DNA of 64,000 bases from Nannochloropsis salina CCMP1776 (Eukaryota > Sar > Eustigmatophyceae > Eustigmatales > Monodopsidaceae): contig SDOX01000002.1 of the NCBI GenBank assembly GCA_004565275.1, positions 1,214,468-1,278,467 on the forward strand. Direction: 5' to 3'. Positions 11,688 through 24,200 of the stretch are shown piece after piece (the first letter of the stretch is position 1; each line of letters starts with the position of its first letter). The translations under genes were made by a program, and so were the position numbers. The notes below the pieces were generated by a model. That model saw only the letters and a list, made by a program, of their open reading frames with translations. It did not search any database and was not told where the DNA came from.

Positions 11688-12268
11688 GACGATGGAGGGG
11701 AAAATGCTTATTATTTATGGCGGCGATGTCTTCAGTTGAAGCCCGTGCAGATAATTCTACCTAGTCCAGGAGAGGAAAATCATGCAGAATGAGTTTAAAG
11801 TTCCAAAGACCATGGCCTCATTGTCATCAACGGCGGATGGAAAATGCATGCCCTGCGTAAATGTGAAAATATGTCGAGGGATTGAAAACGACGAGCCAGC
11901 CGTACAGGTGACAGCGAAAACAGTTCTACGTGCCAGCCTTGCGCGATGCGCACACCATACTTCAACATGTGACGACAAGAATACGGTGGTAGCCAAGAAT
12001 GTGCATCTAGCGATGTTAGCTTGTCATGTTATCGTATTGCTGGGTGACTTTGACGGAAAAGGCACGGCGTCAAACGTTGGTCTCGTTGTCCCCAACCTCC
12101 CCCCCCACCCCCTACCCCCCATTCACTTATCATGTATCACGGCACCAGTCAATGGTCTCACAAGGCGTGCTCGATATGAATCCATATCGATCGATTGTAC
12201 ATTGTTTTCTTATTCGTTGCGATTGTGTAGTTTTCATGGCTTCTTCAAAACCTTCCTACCTATAAACT
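11688..12268. other. Intergenic region between tandem minus-strand genes
   Basis: These 580 bases hold the 5' flank of the isocitrate-lyase-family gene and the 3' flank of ORC4. A plus-strand open frame runs through from 11782 into ORC4 but is its shadow. No independent gene is seen. Confidence 0.45.
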
Positions 12269-14206
12269 TTACTCGGTCCAGCTGCTCCCCCACCGTGTCA
12301 GGAGGGCAGGCAAGGAATGCTCATGGGCCACCAGGAAATCGTGCAGATCTTGCGGATAAAATGCGATGCACAATGGTACTGTGCCGAGATCCACCGAATC
12401 CAAGGAACCGAAATCCTTTCCCGGCGCATGCACCGCATGCTCCAGATACGTTTTCCCACCGGGCGGTATTCGGTGGCATAAAGTCACCAATCCCGATGCC
12501 AACACGTTCAGCAACCCTTTGTGCAACACAGGCCGGGAATAACGACAGGGCAACAAAGGCTCTTGTTTCAAAAAAGCTTCGTACTCCGTCCAAATCATAT
12601 CCAGGGTGCACCGCTCTTCGCCCCGGTCTACCAGGCGCTTCATGGCCGTCACCACCAAGAGTTCTAAATTCGCCAAGTTGGAAAAGCTCGCCTTACAATT
12701 TGCCGTTGCGTGTGCAGATTGAGCATGCAACGCCTCCCTGAAATGGGCGAGGGTCAGGAAAGGGGCCTCGCTGCCCTGGAGATGTGAAACGGCCCGGAAG
12801 GTTAAGGTGGTGAACCAGCGTAACGGACGCCCCAACTTCTGCGGCCATTCCAGGAGCCCATGCAGGGATGGAAGGAGGGCATCCCAGGCCTGCTTAAATG
12901 CATGGGCGTACCGACGTCGTGCCTCGAAGAGCAGTGTGGACGTGGGGGCGGCCGGGGAAGAGGCCGAGGGAGTGTCTAAGGAGAGGGCTTGCGCGAGGAT
13001 GGGGAGGATGACCCGGTCTAGGGAGTGGGCGAGGGGAAAGAAGATGTGCTTGTTGGAAATGCGGGAACGGATGCGTTTTTCCAGTCGATCCAGGACATCG
13101 AGCCTTGGAGGGAAGGAGGGAAGGAGGGAGGGAGGGAAGGAGGGAAGGAGGAAAGGAGGGAAGGAGGGAAGGAGGGAAGGAGGGGAAATCAGACAAGGAT
13201 GCCATACCTATCCGTAGGGACCCAAACGATTCCCTTTTTGACCATGCCCCGCATCCTCTACCCTTCCCACTCACTGGTTTGAGACCCCCACCACCACAAA
13301 ACTCAGGTCCTCCCTGTGCTGCAAATCCATCAAAGAGTAGAGCAACAACTGCTTCCCTCCCCCGCCACCACCACCCCGGCCACCCTGTCCGGCAAAGGCT
13401 TCGATGTGGTCGATCACGAAGACCAAGGGTGTCTCCTCGCTGGTGCCACGCCGCATCGCCTCCACAATGAACTGCAAATGTTGGTTGGCCCCACAGCCCA
13501 GACCCCCTTGACCACCTGCCGCGCTACCCCCTGTAAATCTCTTCTTGGACGTGTCCAGGGCTTTGCTCATCTCCAACTGCGCCGCAATTTCCGCCATCGC
13601 CGTCGCGTCCGTACTCTCCAACCAACCGTCCACGTACACAACCCGGAACGGCCGAGCCACTTGCCGAGCCCGATACCTTTCCCGCAGGCGCGCGAAGGCA
13701 TACTCGAGGCACAAGCTTTTTCCCGTCCCCCGGGAGCCCACTAGGAGAAAGGGGTCGTGCATTTTATTCTCCAAGGCCTTGACCAACAGCTCATAAATTT
13801 GAGCCGCCTGCGTCTCGAGCCCTAACGGGGCTGGAAGGGAAGGAGGAGGGATGTAGCTTGTTGAAAGACGTCGTTTAAATAGGGCCTGCGCCTCTGACAC
13901 CACGCTCGTCAGGGCGGGGGTGCCTCGGAGGTCCTCCAGGCTGTCCAAGTCGGGGGCTGATGGCGTCGGCGAAGAAGGGCACAGGCTTGCATCGCCTCCT
14001 GGTCGGGGGCAAGAGTGGTGAGGTTGTATGTATATGAGCAGGAAGAATTGACAGCAAAGAGAGAAAAGTTTCGGACCAAACCATCCGGATGCTGTTATTC
14101 TTGTCGGCATGCAAATAGGAGAGGGAAGGGTAGAGCCAATGGAAAGCCGCTTACCAGAACGTGGGCGTTTCCGCCGCGCAGGTGAGGATGCAGCAGAAGA
14201 CCCCAT
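12269..14206 (-). CDS. ORC4: Origin recognition complex subunit 4, 3 exons
   Basis: Exons 14206-14155, 13998-13275 and 13103-12269 give 537 codons (536 aa). ORC4 is an AAA+ subunit of the origin recognition complex that loads MCM helicase onto replication origins. Visible features are a Walker A loop (LLVGSRGTGKS), a Walker-B-like segment (PLVFVIDHIEAFAG), then LSFVVVGVSNQ joined across an intron to LDVLDRLEKRIRSRISNKHI, which matches the ORC4 pattern in this position. The C-terminal half corresponds to the winged-helix region and is less conserved. The N terminus has a short basic patch (ARRKRPRS) that could be a nuclear signal. The second intron carries a GGAA/GGGA repeat, on the plus strand, next to its acceptor. 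Confidence 0.92.
13104..13187. repeat. (GGAA/GGGA)n microsatellite inside an ORC4 intron
   Basis: Tandem GGAAGGAGGGA-type units on the plus strand read as CTTCC/CTCCC pyrimidine repeats on the transcribed strand. They end directly at the ORC4 acceptor, so the repeat itself forms the polypyrimidine tract. Confidence 0.85.
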
Positions 14207-14668
14207 TACTAGGTATACGATATGTCCACGAAAAGCTGGTGGTACGGTAGCGTTGTGCCTGTCTTCCTTACCTTTTTATTTTCGAAAGGTAAGAAAATAA
14301 TGCCTGTTCACGGAGGGAGGTTCGTTATCGGCAGGATGAGTACATCTTGAATGGGGGAATGAAGGAGGATAAGCGTGCTGTGGTCACTCCGATCAGAAAA
14401 CAACCTGCATTCATCGCGAAGAGCATGTGCGATCTAGTGTTTGATTCCATGATAGAAGAAAATTTTGCCATTTCGCCTCGCTAGTGCTGGGATAGCTTAG
14501 GTGGTATCGATCAACCTTATTTTCGGTTTTTACTTTTAAAGTGCCTCCGGTCATCTCAAACATTCTTCGTCGCTTTCTTGAGTCATTTTCCCGTTCCCTT
14601 TCGCGGTGTTGATGCGTCAAGACGCCAAGGAAAACCCTACGATTTGGACGTCGTTGTAGCGAGTATGC
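14207..14668. other. Intergenic region upstream of ORC4
   Basis: No gene is recognised in about 460 bases. It is presumably the ORC4 promoter and the 3' flank of the small minus-strand open frame at 14669-15043. Confidence 0.4.
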
Positions 14669-15043
14669 TTACGCCGGGAACTTTGGCTTTAAAATTGCCA
14701 GCATAATGTAGAATTGGATGAAAAAGGCAAACGTAATGCTACGCCGGTTGGTTCTAATTCTCTCCTCGTCCTCCCTCCCCTCGCTCCCTGTGTCGAACAC
14801 TCCATTCAAAAACGCCAAAAGCATGCGCCTGACCATCCATGAACAACGGTGCGCTACTGCGGCACAATGTGTACCGACGTTTAGGAATTTTTTGGTGAAT
14901 TCGCATGCCATTGGTTGAAAAATGAGACGCTCGTATAAGTCCGGCCGCGGCTGGGAGGACGTTCTCCCTTTTATTTCATCCCGCCATCTTTTCATGTGTT
15001 TTTTGGATTCAATTGCGCGCGGAGTCAAGAGGATGGGGGCCAT
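14669..15043 (-). CDS. Hypothetical protein, 124 aa
   Basis: A single-exon ATG-to-stop frame. The N-terminal half is basic and polar (IESKKHMKRWRDEIKG), the middle has QPMACEFTKKFLN, and the C terminus is hydrophobic (ITFAFFIQFYIMLAIL) and could be a membrane anchor. I recognise no family. It diverges from the SUMO gene, with 240 bases between start codons. Amino-acid use looks protein-like rather than low complexity, but there is no independent support. Confidence 0.38.
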   Translation of the reverse strand: MAPILLTPRAIESKKHMKRWRDEIKGRTSSQPRPDLYERLIFQPMACEFTKKFLNVGTHCAAVAHRCSWMVRRMLLAFLNGVFDTGSEGREDEERIRTNRRSITFAFFIQFYIMLAILKPKFPA

Positions 15044-15282
15044 GATAGCCTCGATGGTTAATTTTGTTGTGTAGCTTGATTACTTTACTGAGATGGCTTG
15101 CTTGAGTGTATGTTTGGCGCTGTTGTGCGAGTCCGAGAGTCTTCGTTGCATGATGGTGATAATCTGCCCTACTTTGGTGTAACTGTCCTCCTTCTTCTCT
15201 CTGCACACTACAGGCACAAGAAGGACACCACTAGCCATTGTACCACTCCTCCAGTTCAACGCTCGCAAATCAAGCTAGGACG

Positions 15283-16124
15283 ATGGCAACTGTCAAGACT
15301 GATACCACTGCGACCGAGCCCAAGAGCGAAAGTATCACCCTTCGAGTCAAGGATCAGACAGGGGAGGAAACCATGTTTAAGGTGGGTGGGCCGTGATGCA
15401 TTTCGATGAGAGGCCTTCTGAAGTGATGCGCAGAGGAACGAAGGATTTAAAAGGAATATCGAGTGTGGACGGGGGTGGTGGTAATTGACTGCTAGTTAGG
15501 ATCACAGCATCAAAGGTCCAGATCCATCTCTTTTCTTGCCCCGTCAAACCAGTCATATCATCTTCAAACATCGCTGACCCTCTAACTCTGTGTTGGGCCC
15601 CACAGGTCAAGAAAACCACCAAGATGGAGAAGGTGTTTGCTTCCTACGCCGGGCGGAAGGGCGTGAACGTGGATTCCTTGCGGTTTTTACTGGATGGACA
15701 GGTGAGGTTAGGTATAGCGCGTGTCAGGGCCGCGTGCACCGTGTGACACAAAATAATTCATAAAGAGGCTTGTGGTACCGAGGCTTGGTTGTGAGGGGCG
15801 AGGTGTGTGTAGCGCCTGTCAGATCGATGAATCGAAGCGTAAGGGCAGAGGGGACGAGCATGACCAGCCTTCGGCTCAGGGAGGGATTGTACCAAGGAGA
15901 AAGGACAGGCCTGTCTGCTCATTTCTCGCACCCTGTATTGCTCCACAGCGCATCGAGAAGCACCAGACGTCCGCTGAGCTAGAGCTGGAGGATGAAGATC
16001 AGGTGGGTGGAGGGGGTGTTAAGGCGTGTTCTTGTCCTGGGAGAGGGGGGATTTGCAGTTTCTCACATGCACCGGCCTTTGTGCACAGATTGACGTCATG
16101 CTCGAGCAGCTGGGAGGGTGCTAA
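15283..16124 (+). CDS. SUMO: Small ubiquitin-like modifier (SUMO) precursor, 4 exons
   Basis: Exons 15283-15381, 15606-15701, 15949-16002 and 16089-16124 give 95 codons (94 aa). SUMO is conjugated to lysines of nuclear proteins by an E1/E2/E3 cascade after a SUMO protease exposes its C-terminal di-Gly. The beta-grasp fold is recognisable throughout: ITLRVKDQTGEETMFKVKKT, MEKVFASYAGRKGVN, SLRFLLDGQRIEKHQT, LEDEDQIDVMLEQLGG. The precursor tail after Gly-Gly is a single Cys. The pre-glycine residue is Leu (QLGG) where animal and plant SUMOs have Thr (QTGG). The N terminus is short and contains KSES rather than a clear psiKxE site, so poly-SUMO chain formation is uncertain. Confidence 0.95.
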
Positions 16125-16164
16125 GCTCGCTTCTGAAGGCCTGTGAAGAGTGAAGGCATGGCCC

Positions 16165-16870
16165 TTCACCGGAGTCTAGGACCAGGGAGAGGGATGGGGA
16201 GGGAGGAAGCGAGGGAGGAAGCGAGGGAGGGCGGGGCGTGAAGGAAGAAGGGGGCGTGGCACTTTGACGGTACGGAGAGTAGATAAGGCCACGGAATGGA
16301 GGGAAAATAGGGAGGTAACGTTGGAGTCACGGGATAGGGGAAGAGTCCATCCGGTGGGGAGACTTGCAAGGGTGTGTGAAGGCGAAAGGCAGAGCGAGAG
16401 TATGTGCGAGGGAGAGAGAAGGGAGGAAAGAGAGATTGCCCGTGTGGAAAGTAGAGAGAGAGAGAGCGAGTGGGAGAGAGAGAGAGGGAAAGCGTGCGGG
16501 GAGAAACAGCCTGGGAAGGAGCGAGAGGGAGAGAGAGGAAAGGAAGGGGGAATGTCAAGAAGAGAGAGATGGCGCCCATGCCGAGCATGGGGTCGAATAC
16601 ATGTACTGATACACTTTGGAGGGGATTTTGTTCCTAGCAATGTGAGCAGGAGAAGATACCTCTCAAGTGAAGGTGGGAGGGCTTTCGGAGGGGTAGAGGG
16701 CTTGGCACAGATGCCTCCCGAAAGTGTTAACCAAAGCAAGGGCAGCAAGGGGGAGTGTGCGGATACGAAAGAAGCATTTTCCGACAAACGGGCAAGAAGA
16801 CAAGGCGGGGAGAGCAAGGGGAAGAAAGGGAACGAGGAGAAAAGAGGCCGGAGGGAAAGCGATGCGTGAG
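16165..16870. repeat. Purine-rich low-complexity block
   Basis: The plus strand is almost entirely A and G over several hundred bases, including (GA)n runs at about 16440-16500. It lies in the convergent gap between SUMO and WARS. Long open frames occur here on both strands because stop codons are rare in such sequence; none has protein features. Confidence 0.75.
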
Positions 16871-17073
16871 GAGGGTTGCAAATTGAGCAAAGGGGAAGGA
16901 GAAATGATGAGCAAAGCGTCAGGACTCGTGTTTGAGTCACTTACACTCCTTCCTTTCATGCGGATAAACTTTGTTAAATCAGTGCACGTCCCTGCCAACT
17001 CCCCGCATACGCATCCGAGCACCCTCCCTCCCTGCCCTCCCTCCCTCCCTCCCTCCCTTCCCCCGCCCTCCCC

Positions 17074-19739
<2,666 letters not shown>

Positions 19740-21932
19740 ATGCGACACACCCCACCATTGCGCCAATTTGAAACAGCAACAACACCGCCGTCTTCAAGAG
19801 GACATGGGGCGAGGAACGCGCGGGGTATCACGGATCCGCCCGAAGCACAGGGAGTGCTCGTGTCGCGCGTGTACGGTCTGTTAGCGGGGCTGACCTTGGT
19901 GCTTGTACGCGTGGTGGGAGGGATCGTTACTCCCATCGCGGACTGCGACGAAACCTATAACTATTGGGAACCTGTGCATTACCTTCTCTACGGGACGGGG
20001 ATGCAAACCTGGGAGTATTCTCCCGAGTACACGTTGCGGTCCTACGCTTACCTCCTGCCGCCTGCCGCGCTGGGCAAAGCCGGTGCTCTGGCCCTGCGAC
20101 TCTTCCAAGGACCTTTGCTCCCGGACAAGCGCCTTTTATTTTATTTCCTTCGGGTCGTGTTCTCCTTGATCTCGGCCAGCTCCGAAGCCACCTTTGTCGA
20201 TGCCGTCACCCGGTGCTTCGGTGCCCGCCCCGGATTTTTGACCTTCGCGCTCCTCCTCACGTCTGCGGGGATGTTCCAAGCCTCCCCCGCCCTTCTCCCC
20301 TCCAGTGCAGCCAGCAATTTCGTCATGGTGACCACGGCTTGTTGGCTGTCGCGTCGGTACGCATGGGCCACGCTGGTCGCCGTCACTGCCGTCCTGGGCC
20401 TAGGGTGGCCCTTTGTGGCACTCCTCTTCCTCCCCCTGGCGCTGCACACGCTCTACGAGGCCGTGTCCCACAGTCCCGGCCCTGGCTTTGCCCGGCAATG
20501 TCGCCAGGGCTTCCTCTATGTCCTGTCCTTGGGGGTAATGGCCCTGGTCCTCGTCCTGCCCCCCGTCTTGCTCGTGGACGGCTTCTTTTACCGTCGCTGC
20601 GTGCTCCCGGTCTGGAGCATCCTTCGCTATAACCTGGGAGGGGCCGCGGTAGGCGCAGACGATACTCTTTACGGGGTGGAACCCTGGTCTTTTTATTTGA
20701 AAAACCTGCTCCTAAATTTCAATGTGGTGCTGCCCCTGGTCCTACTTTTGCCTTTCCTCCTCCTCCTCGTCCCCCCGCCCGCGTGGCCCTCTGTGGGAAA
20801 GGGGGCTTCCTTCCTCTTTGTCGCCCCCGCGTATTTATGGTTAGGGGTCATGACCACGCGTCCTCACAAAGAAGAACGGTTCCTTTTCCCTATCTACCCC
20901 CTGTTAGCCTTGGGCGGGGCCCTCTCCTTGCACGTCCTGGTGGGCTCCATGGACCGATGCCTGACAAAAGCGGCACCGCAGACTGTCGTCTCCGCCAAGG
21001 GCAACAAAGGCGGGGGTAGAAAACGAAACGGTCACGACAAAGATCTGGAACGAGAGGGTCCACCTCGCCCGCCTCTGCTCGCTGGTCTCCTACACCGCCT
21101 TGCTCACATAGCGGCCCGAGGAATGGTGCCTCTCGCCCTCCTCCTCCATGCCCTCCTTTCCCTCTCCCGCGCGGTTTCGATGACCCAAAATTTTTCCGCA
21201 CCCCTTCGTCTTTTCGACGATTTTTCCAAGCACCAACGGGCAGAGTATTTCAAAGCGGCGGCGCCCGTGGCTGCATCGAAATCTACCAATCCCTCTCCCG
21301 ATCCCTCCCCGCCTCCGGTGCGGCCAGCCCGTCTCTGTCTGGGCGCCGAATGGTACCGATTTCCTTCTTCGTTTTTCCTACCGCATGCCCACGTCCATCT
21401 TGCGTTCGTTCGCGCCGGTTTTGGGGGGCAACTCCCACAGCCATTTCGAGCCGAAAACGGGACATGGGCCCCTCCCTTGCAAGGCTTCAACGCGCACAAT
21501 CTGGAAGAGAAGGCCCGCTACGTCCCCATCCACTCCTGCCGTTACTTGGTGGAGCTCTTTCCTCCCGCGCCGGGAGGAGTCAGGGACCAGGGGGTTTCGG
21601 GGCCGTCCACGGGAGCGGCCGGAGAGGGAGACAGCAAGGAGCGAGCACGTGCCCAAGAAGAGGCTACATCCGAAGACGAACGGATCGTACACGATGTAGA
21701 ATGGATAGATCGGCGGCTTCGGGAGCTGGGGGAGGCCCGACCAGTGGCCTGGCGAATTCTTCGGCACTACCCTTTGTTGGATAAAGATTTATCGCCCTCG
21801 CCATGGCGTGCTTTCTGGGTCCCCTTCGGAGGGGCGTCGCGTTTGCATTACGGAGCTTTCACTTTGCTTGAGCGAGAGGAAGAAGATGACTTTGATCCCG
21901 GTCCTTGGTCGGAGCTGGGATTTATCCAATAA
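19740..21932 (+). CDS. ALG9: Alpha-1,2-mannosyltransferase ALG9 (GT22 family)
   Basis: A single exon of 730 aa. ALG9 is an ER multi-pass enzyme that adds alpha-1,2-mannoses from dolichol-phosphate-mannose to the lumenal lipid-linked oligosaccharide for N-glycosylation. The family signature is very clear: DCDETYNYWEPVHYLLYG and QTWEYSPEYTLRSYAYLL in the first lumenal loop, with the acidic D-x-D/E type catalytic motif, followed by many hydrophobic membrane segments and the late signature RPHKEERFLFPIYPLL. The C-terminal 250 residues contain a Lys/Arg-rich insert (KGGGRKRNGHDKD) and a long lumenal domain with RVFY/LCLGAEWYRFPSSFFLP. Length slightly exceeds human ALG9 (611 aa) because of the inserts. 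The first 40 residues are polar. Confidence 0.95.
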   Translation: MRHTPPLRQFETATTPPSSRGHGARNARGITDPPEAQGVLVSRVYGLLAGLTLVLVRVVGGIVTPIADCDETYNYWEPVHYLLYGTGMQTWEYSPEYTLRSYAYLLPPAALGKAGALALRLFQGPLLPDKRLLFYFLRVVFSLISASSEATFVDAVTRCFGARPGFLTFALLLTSAGMFQASPALLPSSAASNFVMVTTACWLSRRYAWATLVAVTAVLGLGWPFVALLFLPLALHTLYEAVSHSPGPGFARQCRQGFLYVLSLGVMALVLVLPPVLLVDGFFYRRCVLPVWSILRYNLGGAAVGADDTLYGVEPWSFYLKNLLLNFNVVLPLVLLLPFLLLLVPPPAWPSVGKGASFLFVAPAYLWLGVMTTRPHKEERFLFPIYPLLALGGALSLHVLVGSMDRCLTKAAPQTVVSAKGNKGGGRKRNGHDKDLEREGPPRPPLLAGLLHRLAHIAARGMVPLALLLHALLSLSRAVSMTQNFSAPLRLFDDFSKHQRAEYFKAAAPVAASKSTNPSPDPSPPPVRPARLCLGAEWYRFPSSFFLPHAHVHLAFVRAGFGGQLPQPFRAENGTWAPPLQGFNAHNLEEKARYVPIHSCRYLVELFPPAPGGVRDQGVSGPSTGAAGEGDSKERARAQEEATSEDERIVHDVEWIDRRLRELGEARPVAWRILRHYPLLDKDLSPSPWRAFWVPFGGASRLHYGAFTLLEREEEDDFDPGPWSELGFIQ

Positions 21933-22161
21933 ACATAGAGCATCGGCTGGGTTGATAGACCAAGGGTTGGGGGGGGGGGAGAAGAAGCAATGTAAGCTGG
22001 GCGTCGGCGCTTGAAGAAAATATGGTGCACAGGTTGTTAAAGCGGCTCCAAGGGCTGCCCAGTCATGACGATATTCTTTAAGTCGGGTCTGAATGCGATA
22101 TGTGACATCCCCCCCGCTCTTCCACATCCCTATTGCGCGCCTCCCAAAGCTCCCCCGCTAA

Positions 22162-23146
22162 TCACTTCTTCTTGTACAGGGTAGGGTTATTGTTCCCGAA
22201 GCTGGCACCCAGCTTGGTGTCCGTTGGGAATTCTCCCACACCGCCGTCTTCTTTGTCAATCCTGGCTGTCTTACGGTAGAGTACCAGGGCGGACTCCATC
22301 TTCCCTAGCGACGTCAAGGCCTTGGTCGTATCCCTGCTTTTCACAGCTTTCTTGAAGTTCTCTAGCTCCTTCCCATACACGTCACCTTGTTGGCTCAACA
22401 CTTTGACGTACGAGACGTCCAACGATAGCCCTTGTCCTGTCAGAGAGGATGCATACAGTTTCAAGGGGAGCGCGGCGTTGTCGGCTTCCTTGGCTACATA
22501 ACTCTCAACCTTCTCCCACTCCCCGGCTTGGAGTGCTTCACGAGCCGCTGGCAACGCATCTGCCGCAGCTTTGACACGTGGAAGATAGCGTTTTTGAGCG
22601 GTGGGGTAATAGTAAGAAGCTCGCAAGTTTGCGTCGATGTCTACCTCTTTACGGTTCGGATCCTTTTTACGAGCCTCCTCTTCCGCATCGAGTTGCCGTT
22701 GACGCTCCAAACGTTCTTTTCGCAAGGCCGCAAGCCGGGCTTTCTTTTCGACAGGATCCTCAGAGTCCTTAGCCCGGGTTTTTTCCAGTAATTCGGCCTT
22801 GCTAGGTCCGGAAGGTAAATTGCGTGCCCAGCTGGGAGATGGGGAGAGGAGAAACGAGGAGGCGAACAAAAATCCTCCGGCTCCGACGTACCCACCACGT
22901 GTTGCCGTCGATGGCGCCCGCTCCTGGTGCCCCAGTGACATACTTATGGCTTAATGATTTAAAAGCAAGGTAGATTGCGGAGACTTTGTCAGGAGGAGGG
23001 CTTTAGCTTGTTGTCATCTCATCTTATGGCTTACCTGACGATCGGGTTACGACACGCGACGGAATAACGAACGACTCAGCCAGACCCGCCATCCATGCCG
23101 TTATCACCGGTACCAGGGTCACAGCAAACAATATATTCTGCAACAT
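22162..23146 (-). CDS. Probable thylakoid-lumen PsbQ-like four-helix protein, 2 exons
   Basis: Exons 23146-23035 and 22949-22162 give 300 codons (299 aa). Exon 1, missed by simple frame reading, encodes an ER-type signal (MLQNILFAVTLVPVITAW) ending in AESF, then a Ser/Arg-rich transit stretch. Exon 2 opens with a second hydrophobic segment (GGFLFASSFLLSPSPSWA) that looks like a thylakoid lumen signal. Together they make a tripartite ER-plastid-lumen presequence. The mature part is helical, with a Lys/Arg/Glu-rich coiled segment followed by RASYYYPTAQKRYLPRVK and several helices, which resembles PsbQ-type extrinsic photosystem II proteins of red-lineage algae. The lumen location is well supported; the exact identity (PsbQ', Psb31 or another lumen protein) is inference. 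The gene ends close to the 3' end of ALG9, in convergent orientation. Confidence 0.72.
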
Positions 23147-24200
23147 ATTTTCGAAGGGGCTGTACTTCTAATTGCTTGCCTGTACGTTGACGGTGAGGTA
23201 ATAAGCTTTGGGAATGGGGGGACACGGCTGCGCTACAGTCAGCGATAAAGATCTGGTTCGCTCTTTCAACATTCTTTTCAAGTGCCGCAGCAAAGAGTCT
23301 GTCACTTTAAAACCCTTCCTAAGATCTCTTCTCCTTCTAAGGTATGAAAAAATAATAGATAAGAAGATGATAACCTATTCCTAGTATTTCTTGCTGGATT
23401 TAAACGCAAATAAAGCAAGATGACAGCATTCTTCACCTTCACCCGGATTTTTAAACGAATAAAGCGTGACGTCATAAGGACTTGTTGACATTCCACCTAA
23501 AAATACGATAGATAATCACCACGCATTACATATTTGCAGGGTGGAAACTGGTCCCTTGTCGCCCTATCTTTCCATTTCTTGCTCTTTCAAGTGCAAGCGT
23601 ATTCCTTGGCAAGAGCACGATTGAAAGAAAGGAAATAGGAGTGGCATTAGAGTTTGTCAAGCAACAGAGGACAGAGATGCATTCTGAGCGTCCGCAACTT
23701 CACGAGGATAAGTTTCACGCAAGGATTTGATGTCTTTTTCTTGCTTGTCGCTTTGTTTGAATCATTGGGATGAAAGTGTAATGAAAGCTGATCCTTTCCG
23801 TGGATGGGGCAGGTGATAGCACAATGGGTACAATAAGCTTTCAGGATGTTAAAAGAGAAACTCCATCTGCGTGAATATATGATGCTTTCCACCAACAATG
23901 ATGTGCGCTCTGTCAAATTCAAGGCCCAATATCTGGATTCCAGCTGTCAGTCCTGTTTCCGTTGCTCTTCTTGGTCTTGCGTCACGTGTGATTCAAAAGC
24001 TCCTTTTTTTGTAGGTTTTTGCAGGAAAGCTTTGATCCTCATTCTCTCCCCCCTTTCCCTGTCATTTTTCAACATCTGCCCTCTCCATAAATTTTGTTAC
24101 GTGTTTTACTCAGGCCAATCCCCCGGAAAATTACTCATACACACTTCGGGAGCACGTGTCCGTTATTTCTCGCCACTTGACGCCACACCAGCTCAACAAT
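23147..24200. other. Intergenic region between two minus-strand genes
   Basis: About 1 kb with the 5' flank of the lumen-protein gene and the 3' flank of the histone-H1-like gene. Short frames on both strands (for example 23647-23922 minus) have no recognisable features. The sequence looks AT-richer than the flanking exons. Confidence 0.45.

Noticed and set aside
16176-16940. 254-codon minus-strand frame rich in Ser, Leu and Pro
   Set aside because: It reads the complement of the purine-rich low-complexity block, where stop codons are rare by composition.
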